A DNA stretch of 64,000 bases from Irpex lacteus (Eukaryota; Basidiomycota; Agaricomycetes; Polyporales; Irpicaceae). Location of the stretch: positions 1 to 64,000 of the forward strand of contig MQVO02000063.1 of NCBI GenBank assembly GCA_001986395.2, read 5' to 3'. Both the position numbers and the translations under genes were made by a program. The first letter of the stretch is position 1, and every line of letters begins with the position of its first letter. The notes beneath the pieces are model-generated. The model searched no databases. It had not been told where the DNA came from and saw nothing but the letters and a program-made list of their open reading frames with translations. Shown here in pieces: positions 12,301 through 23,295 of the stretch.

Positions 12301-13201
12301 TTCTTGACGGTCTTCTCGATGATGTCGAGCAGCCGTGTGACTTGTCCTTTGTTGAGGTGCGCTTCGTGTGCAAGCTCCGCGAACTCAAAGTCCAGTCGGG
12401 TGGCGAAGGGGAGCCATGGCTTGCTGAGAGGGTCGAGATCTACGGTGGATGTGTCCGAGTCTCTGGTGAAATCTTCGAATGCGAATATTTGGACAGGATG
12501 AGGATGGTGTGCAGCACGATGGTATTCGACCTTGATGTCGTCAACCTTGTGTGTCCGCTGGGATGGGACCTCGGCGGCACCCTCGATGATGGGGGCGGAA
12601 GAAGGGCCGGCTTCTGGTGGGGATAGGGCTAAGATAGAACTGGTGAGCACAAGGCAGATACCAAATATAGCTCATGTGTCTCACACTGGACAGGAGGAGT
12701 TGGAAGACGATCATTGGAAGACGATCCCGGAGGTATTGGTGTCGTTTCATCAGCTGAAACCAGGAAGACGTCGTCTGACAAAGACGAGGGACCTGCTTCC
12801 TGGGAAGATGAGGGACGTGCTTCTGACGCTGGAGATAGTGAGTGAGAAACGATATCGGCGGATGTAGTGAGGCTTACCAAACAGAGGACCAGTGGGGACG
12901 TTGAACTCGGGATCAGCCTGCCGCGTGTGTCGTCCTGAGCGTGTGTAAGCATTGCAATGCCAGCTGCATGGAAAGGCAACGTACCATGCTTAGGAGTCTT
13001 GCTCACAGGGCTCTCCAGAAGCCGTTCTCGATTCCGCTGAGCGTACATCTCTTCCAAGTCCCGCTCATCCTGGCACGCCCTCATGTGAGCGGCGAGTCCC
13101 TTCGCATTCCACTCAACGTTGCATATGGGGCAGCGAACATTCTTCGTGGATATATTCTGGCCCGCACGAGCTTTCCCCTTGTTCGTTTTAGCACGGGGCA
13201 T
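9335..13201 (-). CDS. Plavaka-like transposase, apparently intact
   Basis: Multi-exon gene starting MPRAKTNKGKARAG at 13199-13201, chosen because the zinc-finger-like CPIC...HMRAC follows directly. After a low-complexity linker comes the conserved core: SLWDWVLSQVKDPLLAQHF and RFYDEPWTAMKFARVQ (near 11945-12120), ILWADTAKLSTFGSQKGHF (near 11760-11820), FPYIHIISADYEEQ (near 11420-11470), APCTVCHIPV, NTDVHEAVSFDRLHAYIIG (near 11000-11100), FPRWSKLAHFKNLLNVDFG (near 10800-10880) and NEKLNGAMRNAYHMQTNFK (near 10300-10360). A Glu/Asn-rich acidic stretch sits near 10095-10135. The last exon carries a C-terminal domain ending near 9335. These motifs match the Plavaka family of agaricomycete transposases from memory. 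I saw no in-frame stop in the exons checked; exact splice sites need transcript evidence. Confidence 0.75.
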
Positions 13202-13424
13202 TGTTGAGAAGCCTATTAAGAGTAGGTGAGTGAGACTATTGAAAGAAATCGGAACATTGAGCTTACGCTGTGAATCCAAATTACACAAAAATTACGCGCG
13301 AAAACGCGAGAGATATACACAGACTAGAGAAGAGGGAAAGGGAAAAAGGGACGTGAGTCGGTGAACGAACGTGGTGGGAGGGAGCAAGTCGATTGTTCAA
13401 CTTCGAATTCTCTTACCGTGAGTG

Positions 13425-13613
13425 ACATCTACATGCGTCCAGATGATCGGGTGATGTCTCCAGATTGATCGGATTCTGTCCCAGGCACATCTGGAGACGC
13501 TCTTGTTATCTACATTCAGCGAGATATTGATTACAACATCAAGACATTCAATGATCTATCTAGGCGCCATCCAGAGTCTATCTACATGCTGCCCGGATGT
13601 ACCCGAGATGCTG
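13425..13613. repeat. Right subterminal repeats of the Plavaka-like element
   Basis: TCCAGAT, ATCTGGAG, ATCCAGAG and CTAGATG words recur in both orientations, mirroring the motif set at 4190-4440. Confidence 0.65.
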
Positions 13614-13646
13614 GCGTCTCTAGATGCCCTTTCAAAGTTTGCGACA
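13614..13646 (-). repeat. Right terminal inverted repeat of the Plavaka-like element
   Basis: The reverse complement begins TGTCGCAAACTTTGAAAGGG and pairs with 4159-4189. It is followed by TA at 13647-13648. Confidence 0.85.
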
Positions 13647-13648
13647 TA

Positions 13649-15535
13649 ACTCCCACGCCACGAAGGCATCAGCTGGCGCTAGCCGTATGAGTTGGAAGTT
13701 GAAGTTGAAGTTTCCTTTTGTCACTCCAGCCTCTCCAATGTGAGTTGTGACCAGTATAGACGAAAGGAGAATATACTCTTCGGAGGAAGTCTTATGCGCA
13801 GTATGTACACGTTCAAGTCTTCTTACGCAGTGGAAGATGTCCAGGTTGCTAACCTCAGCTTCTCAGCTCTGAATTCCGCGTCAGACTCAGAGGGTGCATA
13901 TCCTATGCTTGACGTGGATGGGATGCATTGAAACTCGCGCGTTTGGTGGAATGTCACCCCGTCGAGTTTTGTGATATGCTTAGTTGCTGTAGGTGCTGTT
14001 ATTCTTCCTTGGTACTGTCAGACTAACGCCAAAAGATGGAAGATATGACGTACGCAGTCTACCGAGTCTTGCTGACTATAGATTGGACCTCCCAGTAATC
14101 ATCTCACCTTTTGCTGACACAGATAGCGCCACGTTAAAGCTGTTATGGCTGTAGGATGTCTTGAGGAAACCCGCAGCACGGCTCGGCTCACGCAGGAACG
14201 TGTATATCGTAAGTTCCATCTCCGGCCGGTGCTGTGTAACATGCGACAGAATGAATTCTCCCGGCTCTGCTATACTGACTTCTAATCTCTATCTGTTCCA
14301 TCTTCTGATCAAATTTAGGATCTCATGACGACTCTCGGAACTCTATCATTCGGTTCTCTACCAGTGCCTAAGTCGTACGTGGGACCGTTTGCAAGATACA
14401 CCACGCTTCTGAAGCTCTCCAGTTCTACAACGTATCATACGTGTCGTTTATTGTATGTTCTTCACCATTATTTCACTCATTACGTAGCGCTGAATAAGGA
14501 GCAAAACGACATGCTGATAGCCTCGTGTAAAGCGTCACCAATTTTGGAGGCTTGAGCCACACTGAGCCCTAGTAGCTGCCCGCTGTATGAGTAGAAGTCC
14601 CTAGCTTTTGTGGCTTCTACCCGTCATCCACGGCTACAGCCACCAGACTCATCCAATACATATTCAGCACAGAAACTAATATTCAAGACTAGAGCTGTGA
14701 GTTCATTTCCATAAACAATGCACGATGCTTACTTCTATCTTCCAGCGCGCCTATATGCAACTGATTCTCGCGCCCGGATATCCATCCAGTGCAAGAGTGC
14801 CGACAACACGTGTATGCTTATGTGTGGCTCACAACACCGGGACTCAATAGGCATTGCCCTCAACACCGTAGACAGTCCGCAACGCTGAGAATATTCTGTT
14901 AACGAACTCTGTTTTCATATAGTCTCTTTGCATCTATTACTCGGACGGATCGTGCGACCGCGCTTCGGCGAAGCAGAATGACTTGACGCGTAGCCACACT
15001 GCTACCCCATAGCCGATGTCATCGAGTCCCTCTGTGGGACGTTCCAAGTTCGAAGAAAGGTCGATCCCGTTCATTTGGTACGTGTGCATGTTCCGATATC
15101 GTTCTCTCAACCAGATCTATGGAACGCCTCAATGCCTCAATTGATACATGCTAGATCCGCGTGCGTTTCTAATGCTGTGGCGTGGCGTCCTCTGAATATT
15201 CTATAGGAACAATCCTGCACTTTGCACACTCTGCCTCATGCATGGCCACAGAGCACGCGCTATCCGTGTTGTGGCTACATCAACATAGCACGCACTTCCT
15301 CGTACTTGGGTGCCTATCGTCGCGTGGCCTCGCGTCTTGACCTTTAGTCTCACGACAAATACCATAACCGCTCATTGCGGCGGTCCTTGGGTCTCGTTCC
15401 TGAGTGTTTCGGAACCGTACGCGAGGCTATTCAACCTGTGTCTCCTTCAAGTATAGAGTTTTAGAAGGTATGCCTTCCTGCGTACAGTGCGCTTAACTCT
15501 CCGTACTTCGATTTCTAGGAGCGCTCGGAACATAG
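13649..15535. other. Intergenic region, no gene recognised
   Basis: About 1.9 kb without a supportable gene. A 76-codon open frame at 14325-14555 has no recognisable features. The 3' part is presumably the upstream region of the DUF6699-type gene. Confidence 0.45.
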
Positions 15536-15537
15536 TG

Positions 15538-15543
15538 TATAAA
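15538..15543 (+). promoter_or_regulatory. TATA box of the DUF6699-type gene
   Basis: TATAAA lies 53 bp upstream of the downstream ATG, followed by a pyrimidine-rich stretch typical of fungal core promoters. Confidence 0.55.
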
Positions 15544-15595
15544 GGTCTCCTCCTCGGTCAGGTCGTTCCCTCATCCCCTTATCTATCATTCAATT

Positions 15596-16307
15596 ATGTC
15601 TCCTTATTCTTATTCTCCCTCAACTAAATCGTCCAAGACAGTACCCTGCTCTCCGGCTATCTTCCCCGGAGAAAACTACAATAGTACGGCATATTGTCGT
15701 GCGGTACGCTATCTGTCACATCCTTTGTCGAAAGCGAATACTTACCTTTTGTCCTTGCTAGCCCCTTATCCATACCATTCCCCTGCCGCATGTCGATAAT
15801 AACTACACGGAGTCCATCCTCGCAGCTTCCGCGTACGAGTCGAAGGCAAACCTTCCCATCTACTTCGACTTGCGGCGCCATCCAAGCCACATTCGTCTAG
15901 GCAATACTGGAAGGTCCACATACACCCCTGTGCCTACCAAGGCTCTGCTTCAACCAGCAACCACTCCAAAGGCGGAGAAGATCACAATCCGATGTCTAGA
16001 TCTCCCCTGGGAGATACGACTTAAGAGTGGATATGCCTACTTGACAGCAGAGGAGGTCATCGACGGCATCTACGAGTTCTTGCAGAAGCCGATCCGCAAA
16101 GATGAATGGGAGTCTATTTGTAGAGGCCAGCCTGATGTCGCACGGCGATGTCAGGAGACATTCGTGCACCGGTGCATGACGTCCCGTCACAGGCAGCAAG
16201 AGGAAGCGCACGGCCGTAGGAGGGTCGATCTATTGGCGAGCCCTTTGTTCGCTGGGCTTCAAATCGGGCCAGACGGTACCGTATGGATGAACACCATGCC
16301 TGCCTGA
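15596..16307 (+). CDS. DUF6699-domain protein, 217 aa
   Basis: Two exons, 15596-15703 and 15762-16307, separated by a 58-bp GT-AG intron in phase 0. Splicing joins the N-terminus to PLIHTIPLPHVDNNYTESIL, giving 654 nt in all. The C-terminal two thirds carry the agaricomycete DUF6699 pattern: a short beta segment (ITIRCLDLPWEIRL), an amphipathic segment (LTAEEVIDGIYEFLQKPI), then the tail RQQEEAHGRRRVDLLASPLF. The family is expanded in mushroom-forming fungi and has no known function. No transmembrane segment or secretion signal is evident. The reading frame is clean and a TATA box lies 53 bp upstream, so the gene looks functional. Confidence 0.72.
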
Positions 16308-16800
16308 TGCGGACACACTCGTTTCACCATATGAATCTACCCCATCTAGTTTCCAGTTTCCGTCTTTGTTTCAGAGCGGAGTGTAGATCTCTGGCAGGTC
16401 TCTTATTCTTATACCCTCACAATAATGGAACACGATCTCAAAGGATGCAATCGGACGTTCGTTGTCTTGTATACTGTATTATATTTACACACCCCGCTCT
16501 TTCGCCAAAGTAGCACTGTAGCATACGAGATGAACAGTACTGTACCGATAATAACGTACGGTCGTACAACCAACCACGGCCGGGTCCTGTTATGCAACAA
16601 ATACTATGCGCTGATATATTCTAGACATTGACTAAGCTTTTGATAGCTTGCTGTATACTATGATGCATAACCAAGCCTTCACACGGTAGACAACCAATAA
16701 GTTAGTCTGCGGGTCACCCAACACCAGTCTCTGCCCCCCAACCAATCATCAAACATACAAAATCTGGACAGTAGACGGAGGTCCGTGTAGCGAAAGCCCA

Positions 16801-19800
16801 TCACAAGCCAAAGTTATCCAACTCCGCTTGGACACTCTCAAGACGACGCTTCTTCGCCATAAGTTCGTCACGCAGAGCCACGATCCGACCATCCTCTGCC
16901 AAGTACGCAGCACATCGCGTCCCGGAATTCGGCGCACCAAGTCCCAATTGTTCGATCAGGACTTCCTGCAGAGCGTTCGCGAAGCCAAACAGGAAGCTGT
17001 GGTCGACAGTCATAGGGATATAGTCGATAACCCTCTGTTGCATAGAACGAGTAGTGAGCCAGGGCTCATGAGTGCAAAGAGAGGTAGTACGCACCTTATA
17101 TGCAATCTGGAAATATGCTCGCACCTCCGCCATCAGCTCCAATTCCGACTCGAAAATATCAGGAGGATTAAGCTTCCCAAGGTCGGCAGCAGAGACATGA
17201 TAGCCCAGCGCCGCCAAAGCAGCCAACGCCTGATTCGTCAACTCTTCGTTCTCTGCTTCCTTTTCCTTGTCTAAACTGCGCTTTCTCGAGTTCTCTACCG
17301 GCGTATGATTGGCAACCTTAGTGGGCGTGACAGGCAACGCAGACAATGGAGTTGCTGGACGTGCAGTTTCGCCATCTCTGCTTCGAGACTTGTTGATGGC
17401 GGAGGGGAAAACACCCGTGGTGATCGTAGACTCCTGCTCTACTCTGAACGATCCTCCCGAGGTGGTACCAGAGCTCGCTGCGTTTGAGGGCTGGCCGAAA
17501 ATCGAAGTCGTTGAACCTGAGCCCGATGGTTTAGCGCCGAACGTGAACGTGTTTGAACTGGAAGACGAGCTAGATCCGAAGCTGAAACCACCATTGCTGC
17601 TAGACCCGAAAGGCCCGCCACTACTGGCTGACCCCGCGATTGGAGAGTCTTTGGTCAAGTCGACGAACGCGATTTTAGAGTTCGACGCTATCTTGCGCTT
17701 TGATTTGACGTTCGTCGAGGATGAGTCTGCTTCGCCGACAAAATGAGGTCAGTTCCACATTTTTACTTTACTCGTGGTAGATACAGTAGGACTCACCATC
17801 TTCATCTCGGCTGGACCTCAACCTCTTCGGCTCTTGAATCGGCAGCTGCAACTTCCCCGACCTCGCATCCTTGTAGAGAGACAAATACTTCGCCTTCGTA
17901 ACTTGGTAGTAATGTCCGTTCTGTGTGAAGGGCGTGCTCTCAAGCTCTAGGGTGTCGCGTACTCTCGTAGACATCACTGAGGTTTGCTTGTGTACCAGAT
18001 CTGCGACGATTTTCCTGTTCAACGATCAGCGGAGAGGTCAGTCATTGAAAGAACATGCTTAGAATGACGAGCACTTACGCGACACGAGCATGCAAAACCC
18101 CATACCTCCCAAACCCGCCATCCACAAGCTGTCCAAGCACACCCTCAAACACCTTCCTAACATCCATCCAACACCCCTCCGCGAGCTTTCCCCAACTCGC
18201 CTGCGACCGCTTAATCAACATCACCTTGACAGCATACGGAACGTTATCCGGCAGTTCTCTCGTCGTCGCGTCCCGAATATATTTCTCAACATCAGAGAGG
18301 AACATATATCGCGACTTGCCTCGCTGTCCAACGGTGCCTCGAGCTCCGCCGTCCGAGTCCGAATCAGAGTCCGAACGATACTCGTCAATATTAACCTCCC
18401 CATCCTTCTCGTCGTCAAACCGGAAGAACCGATGAACGTTATACCCCTCCGGAACATCCCTCGCACTCGCATACGGCAGGAACAACACCGCCGAGTCTCT
18501 CACGTCCCGTTTAAAGTTGGCGTAGATCCGCCGGTTGCGCTGGACGAGCCCTGCGGCGGTGACGTCGCCTTGGACGTGCTGTTTGACTTTGGTGCAGAAG
18601 TCGAGGATGAGGTTGAGGACGAAGGAAGATGGGTCGGAGGAGAGAGGGGGTGGGAGGTCTGCGAGTTCGGAGGAGCATACGCTCAACTGCTGAGCGACTT
18701 CGGATTGGAGTTTCGGGAGACTGTGCATCGTGAAATCAGTATTAGGAATTCCGATATGATATTCATGGGAGACCTTGAACGTACGTCTCGTCAATAACCT
18801 TACTCAACAACGTCGCCAAATTCTCAACCAAGTTCTCCGTCCCGAACCGTTTACGGTGCTTACTCCCACTCCACGGGCTCGTACTCTCAAAGAACGTCTT
18901 CTCCGCCCTCCTGGCCTCAGCATTAGTAATACCCTTCGTGCGCTCGTCGTCGTCCGGTTGTCTCGTACAAAAGTACCCGTGCGTCGTCTTGTCACGTCTG
19001 CCTTCGAGGACGGCGAGCCAGTTCTCTTTCGACTTGACGGCGCCGGCGGTTAGGGTGTCTGGTTTTGTGAGGACGCCGATAGTGCGTCTGCCTGAGGGGT
19101 CGACTTGTTTGGCGAGGCGAGCGGCTTTTTGGTTCTCGATGTCGTCTGTGGTGATGGTGAGTGAGTCTGACAAAGACGTAGGTAGAGAGGTTTGAGTGTA
19201 TGTACGTACCGCTCATCGGAAGAGTGAGGAGGATAAGACAGTTGCCCTGGATATGGGTTACGACCATATCCTCGACCATCTTTACGGTCTCAGGATCGGC
19301 ATTCTGGATTATGCCTGTAATTTGCACAACACTTTCAATCAGCAAATGTCGCTTCGGTAAAGGGGAGCTTTTAATTACCGGGAAGGTCCACAAAGGCCAA
19401 GTCAGTCAGGTCAGGACCTCTAAGGTCCAAGCACACCGTATTCGCCGAGAACTTCAACTTATTCTTTACCTTCCTAACCTCCTCAGACGACATTCGCACG
19501 AATTTCTGCACTTCCCTCTCCGTCTCCTTGCTCGAGATTTCAGGTGCAGACGGGTTCAACACAGCGCACTGCGCCCTTCGTAGCATCAGTTCTACGTCCG
19601 CTTTGTTCGTGATCACAGGCCCGAATTGGACTTCTGAGACGTCAGGGAGTGGGTTCCCGGAGAGAGAATCGAATTCCCAGCGGATGGAGACTTTGCAGGT
19701 CCAGGGTTCGTCCGGAGAGGAAGAGCAGAGACGGCATTCCATAGGACAGCGAGTGCATGTTCCCGCGTCACGGGGAACGTTTATCTATTGAAAGAGATGA

Positions 19801-20238
19801 GACGTTGTGTGAAGTCGGTTAACAAGTAAGTGTAAAGAGGATGAAGTCAAGTCGAGTGACGTACACCGGATATGGCCTCGACGAGACTCGACTTTCCAGC
19901 CGACTGGTTACCAATGACTACGATACGTGGCAAATCGAGGTCGGCCTGCGCGCTATGTTGTGTAACAGAACGCGTGGCAAGCATGGATCGTCAGTAAGAG
20001 CTGCAAAAGCATTGTAAGACACTCACCCGATTGCGCGTAGCTGTTTTATCAAGTCTAGATGCTTCCTACGCCTCACTGCATATTCAGTCTCGTTGACCGT
20101 GCGAGTGCTGCCAGCCGTGGCCGCGACGTCGGCGTTGACACTGCTACTGGAGGCGGCCTGAGTGCCGCCATTTTGCAGAGGTGGTGTTTGTTTGCCAGGA
20201 GACGTTGTCGGGGTCGAAATTGACCCAAATATTGCCAT
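16801..20238 (-). CDS. Dynamin-family GTPase with FG-repeat linker
   Basis: A large multi-exon GTPase related to dynamin/Mx proteins, which remodel membranes by GTP-driven assembly. Start MAIFGSISTPTTSPG at 20236-20238. The GTPase domain has the P-loop GNQSAGKSS (exon near 19870-19952), the acidic switch-2 DLPG (near 19375-19390) and the TKPD nucleotide motif (near 19060-19075). A stalk region follows (18075-18795 plus 17768-18022), containing an Asp/Ser run. The last coding block, 16801-17740, carries four FG dipeptides including FSFG and FTFG in a Ser/Gly-rich stretch (about 17535-17625), then a GED-like helical C-terminus ending NFGL. No PH domain or transmembrane helix is visible. All exons join in frame and I found no break. 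The MULE inserted 200 bp upstream of its ATG. Confidence 0.88.
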
Positions 20239-20437
20239 CTCCGGTAGTCTATCTGCAATTTTTGAAAGATTAAGTGCTTTTAAGACAAGACTAGCAGAGG
20301 GAGGAAAGACAAAGGAAGAAAGTCACGGTGTACAGCTCTAAAGAGCTAGGGCGTCACGACACGAGCACGGCGAGGTGAAGCATGTGACCGTGACTGTGTA
20401 GGCGCTCGTAGGACTCTTTGAGCGTTAACGTCAACAT

Positions 20438-20446
20438 TTACCGTCA
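20438..20446. repeat. Left 9-bp target-site duplication of the MULE
   Basis: TTACCGTCA directly precedes the left end and is repeated exactly at 34198-34206. Confidence 0.92.
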
Positions 20447-20604
20447 GGATGCTGGGCCTGCGCAAGCTTTTTCTCTTTTGGGAGGTCACGTGTGTCACGT
20501 GCGATCACTCGGCATCACGGCAGGACAGACTCAGATAGCGATCGTAGCGGCTGGCTGGCGGTTCAGCTGGGCTGGTTCACGACACGGAACGTGGCGGTCG
20601 ATGA
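20447..20604 (+). repeat. Left terminal inverted repeat of the MULE
   Basis: Its reverse complement matches 34040-34197 over about 158 bp. The only clear difference seen is in a T-rich run near 20468. Confidence 0.92.
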
Positions 20605-22576
20605 GCACGACATCGTGCGGCAAGTCGGCTGCATTGTTTTTGTATAGTGAAACTGTTTTGATATTTTGTTACTGCTTGTTATCCCGCATTCACGCTGACT
20701 TTAAATCATGTTTGTCAATAGTCTACTCCTTCAAGTTGTAGAGCAATCATTAGAGTAGAATTTCACTAACAATTTTGAGACGTGCGGATATGCTCGCATA
20801 GACGACCGCTTTCTATCAGACCCCTATGGCTAGCAGTCAGCCCCCTCAGAAGACAACGAAGGCCGCTGGCAATCGCGGTCAACGCTCCCAGACAGCCTTC
20901 CGAGGTTTCGTCCATGTCGACAATAACGTCGCCAGTGGTGCAGCACCTCACAGGCTTCCCCGAGAGCTCTCGAAGCTCTACATCGAGCGCCTCGAACTCG
21001 ATGACACTCAGCGCGCCGACATCCGAGGCCTATATCGCGACCAGAAAACCTTCAGTCAGAAATTCGACCCCAAAAACGAACAGGATCAGCTTACCGCAAG
21101 TGCTATCCTCGCTGCCAATCACCTTGACTTCGATGCGCTGGAGGCGCTAGATAACAAGTGGTCCTGTAGGTGGTCTAAGAAGGAAGGCGAGGGGGCAAAG
21201 GAGACACAAAGGACGTTGTATCAGTGGTGAGTATGGTGCAGTCATTTTATTCATAGACGTGAAAACTGACCGTTGTTGCACTATCCGTAGCTCCTGCAGC
21301 TATAGCCATACATCCCGCGGCTCCTTGAAGCGGAGCAATCCGTTCGATTCTACCGGCTGTTTAGCACATTGCGAGATCCTGTACGAAACGCAGACTCACC
21401 GTGTCATATTAATACGAGGCTATCTAATTCACAACGCCGCATGCCTCACTGCAACAATCTCACGTGTGCCTACTTGGCCAATACATCCGTCCGTTTACGA
21501 GGATACCCTTAGAAGGTTGAAAGATGGACTTCCACTTGCTGCTGCCCGGGACAAGAACCGTGAACTATTCAAGTCGTTCGGCTATAAAGATATGCCCCGC
21601 GATCTATCGACGTCTCGCTACCGATGGCTTCTCAATACCAACGATCATCGTTCGATCTATCGACAGTTTCTGCGACTACAAGGGGTCAAGCTCGTGCAGA
21701 AGGATCATATCAACGTACACGAATGGCTTGATCGAGACTCACCGCAATTCAATCAAACGTTGTACGACACCGTGTTTCATTACGCCCCGAGAACGAAGGA
21801 TAACGAGAGGCTTGAGATCTGCATCTCTACTCCCGAGATGAAAGAAGCCGCATGGAAGTATGGACACCACTCACAAGTCATTCTTGACGGGACGTTCGGT
21901 ATCAGCAATAAGAAGATGCTTTTATTCATCATCATGGGTGTCGATGAGGCCAACTGCGGAGTTCCTCTGGCGTTCTTTCTATTCTCCGCACCTGGAGACA
22001 ATCGAAAGACGGCTGCTGGCTATAATACGGATATCCTGGAGCGGCTTCTTGATGCATGGCGGCGATCGTTGGGCAGCCGTAATGGGGAAGCCTGCGAAGT
22101 CTGGGTGGTGATTACCGATACAGATTTGATGGAGCGTGGTGCACTTCTTCGAGTGTTCCCACACGTTATTCTCCTCATCTGCAAGTTTCATCTGCGTCAG
22201 TCGTGGAAGAACCATCGTATCAAAGTTATCAAGGGGTCTACCTCTGAGCACCAGGACATCCGTGATCGCCTTCGCAGGCTAGAGGATCAACTCATCGACT
22301 CTGAGGACTTTGACAGTGCGAAGAAGCTTATTTCAGAGGAGAAACTCACCATCTGCGCATCACGGGAATCTCAGCAGTGCGATGTTCTTGTTGCGGACGG
22401 GGCTGTGAAGCATCTGGACTACTTGCTTCAGTATTGGCTCCGCCCTGCGCTCTGGAAGAGTTGGTCGAAGGCAGGGCGTATTCTGGCTGCTCAGCGTCTT
22501 AACCGGCCTATTAATGAAGTCCTACCAACTACGAATCATCTTGAAGCCTTCAATGGGGTATTGAAACGGAAGCACA

Positions 22577-22578
22577 TA
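22577..22578. repeat. TA target duplication, left side of the nested element
   Basis: TA at 22577-22578 pairs with TA at 32602-32603. Keeping one copy restores the MULE reading frame, which fixes the insertion point to the base. Confidence 0.85.
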
Positions 22579-22619
22579 CACGCACAGTCGGATCAGACAC
22601 ATGGACGATATCGGACCGA

Positions 22620-22745
22620 AGTTATGAACGTGATATATGTGTGATACTGGCCGGTTATCATTGGCGGCTTGTCCCGAGGATATCGGCATGTAGGATATCC
22701 TGAGGATATCCTCGCGCGTTGTCAGGAGAACATCGTGCAGATGAT
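22620..22745. repeat. Left subterminal GATATCC repeats
   Basis: GATATC, GGATATCC and inverse variants recur at least four times, matching words near the right end. Confidence 0.6.
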
Positions 22746-23172
22746 GCGATGTTAGACTCAATATATCATATGTATATTACATTGTAAGATAGCTTGAAGA
22801 TATCAGAAAACAAGATGTTTGTCGGTTATGCACCCAATATATATGCTCTATCCTCACTACAAATTCAGGCTGATAGGCACATTTCCCTGTGGATTTTGGA
22901 CCAGCTAATGGCATCGTCACAGCGGGTTCCTGCTTGCTAACAGATTCAAAAGCATGTATAGCGGGGTTGAAAGTACTAAAGCAATGATGTATGATACGCG
23001 ATGCACGAAAAACGACAGTAATTACAACGACAAGAGCGGCACGGGTGAGCCTCGAGCAGGACGAGAACAGCATGCAACGAGAAGGAACCGGCAATGTCGA
23101 CGGCGACAGGAAGAGGATGAAAGCAAGCGACAAAAGACAACGGGGAAACAACGTAGACGACGAGTGCACCAA

Positions 23173-23295
23173 GGTCGACGACGAGAAAGGGCTGCGGGGT
23201 CGATGACGAGACGAGGAAGCGCGGTCGACGATGAGACGAGGCAGCGCGGTCGACGACGAGACAAGGCAGCACGGTCGACAACGAGACGGCACTCC
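23173..23295. repeat. 25-bp minisatellite, five units
   Basis: Units start at 23173, 23198, 23223, 23248 and 23273 and share GGTCGACGACGAGAC with a few substitutions each. The last unit runs into the stop codon of the adjacent minus-strand gene. Confidence 0.85.

Larger units (their letters stand above)
4159..13646. mobile_element. Complete 9.5-kb Plavaka-like (CACTA/EnSpm-related) DNA transposon
   Basis: The outer ends are inverted repeats: TGTCGCAAAACTTGAAATGG at 4159 and, on the minus strand from 13646, TGTCGCAAACTTTGAAAGGG. Both continue into GCATCTAGA and GACGC. The ends are flanked by TA at 4157-4158 and 13647-13648, read as a 2-bp target duplication. Inside each end lie about 200-250 bp of subterminal repeats (ATCCAGAT, ATCTGGA and TCTAGA variants), a layout typical of CACTA-like elements. 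Cargo, all on the minus strand: an accessory gene (5078-7012), a cyclin pseudogene (8098-9197) and a Plavaka-like transposase (9335-13201). No stop or frameshift was seen in the transposase, so the element may be autonomous. The superfamily label rests on recalled Plavaka protein motifs; the coordinates rest on the repeats themselves. Confidence 0.85.

Noticed and set aside
18090..18797. 235-codon plus-strand open frame
   Set aside because: It lies opposite the dynamin stalk exon, which carries the recognisable protein.
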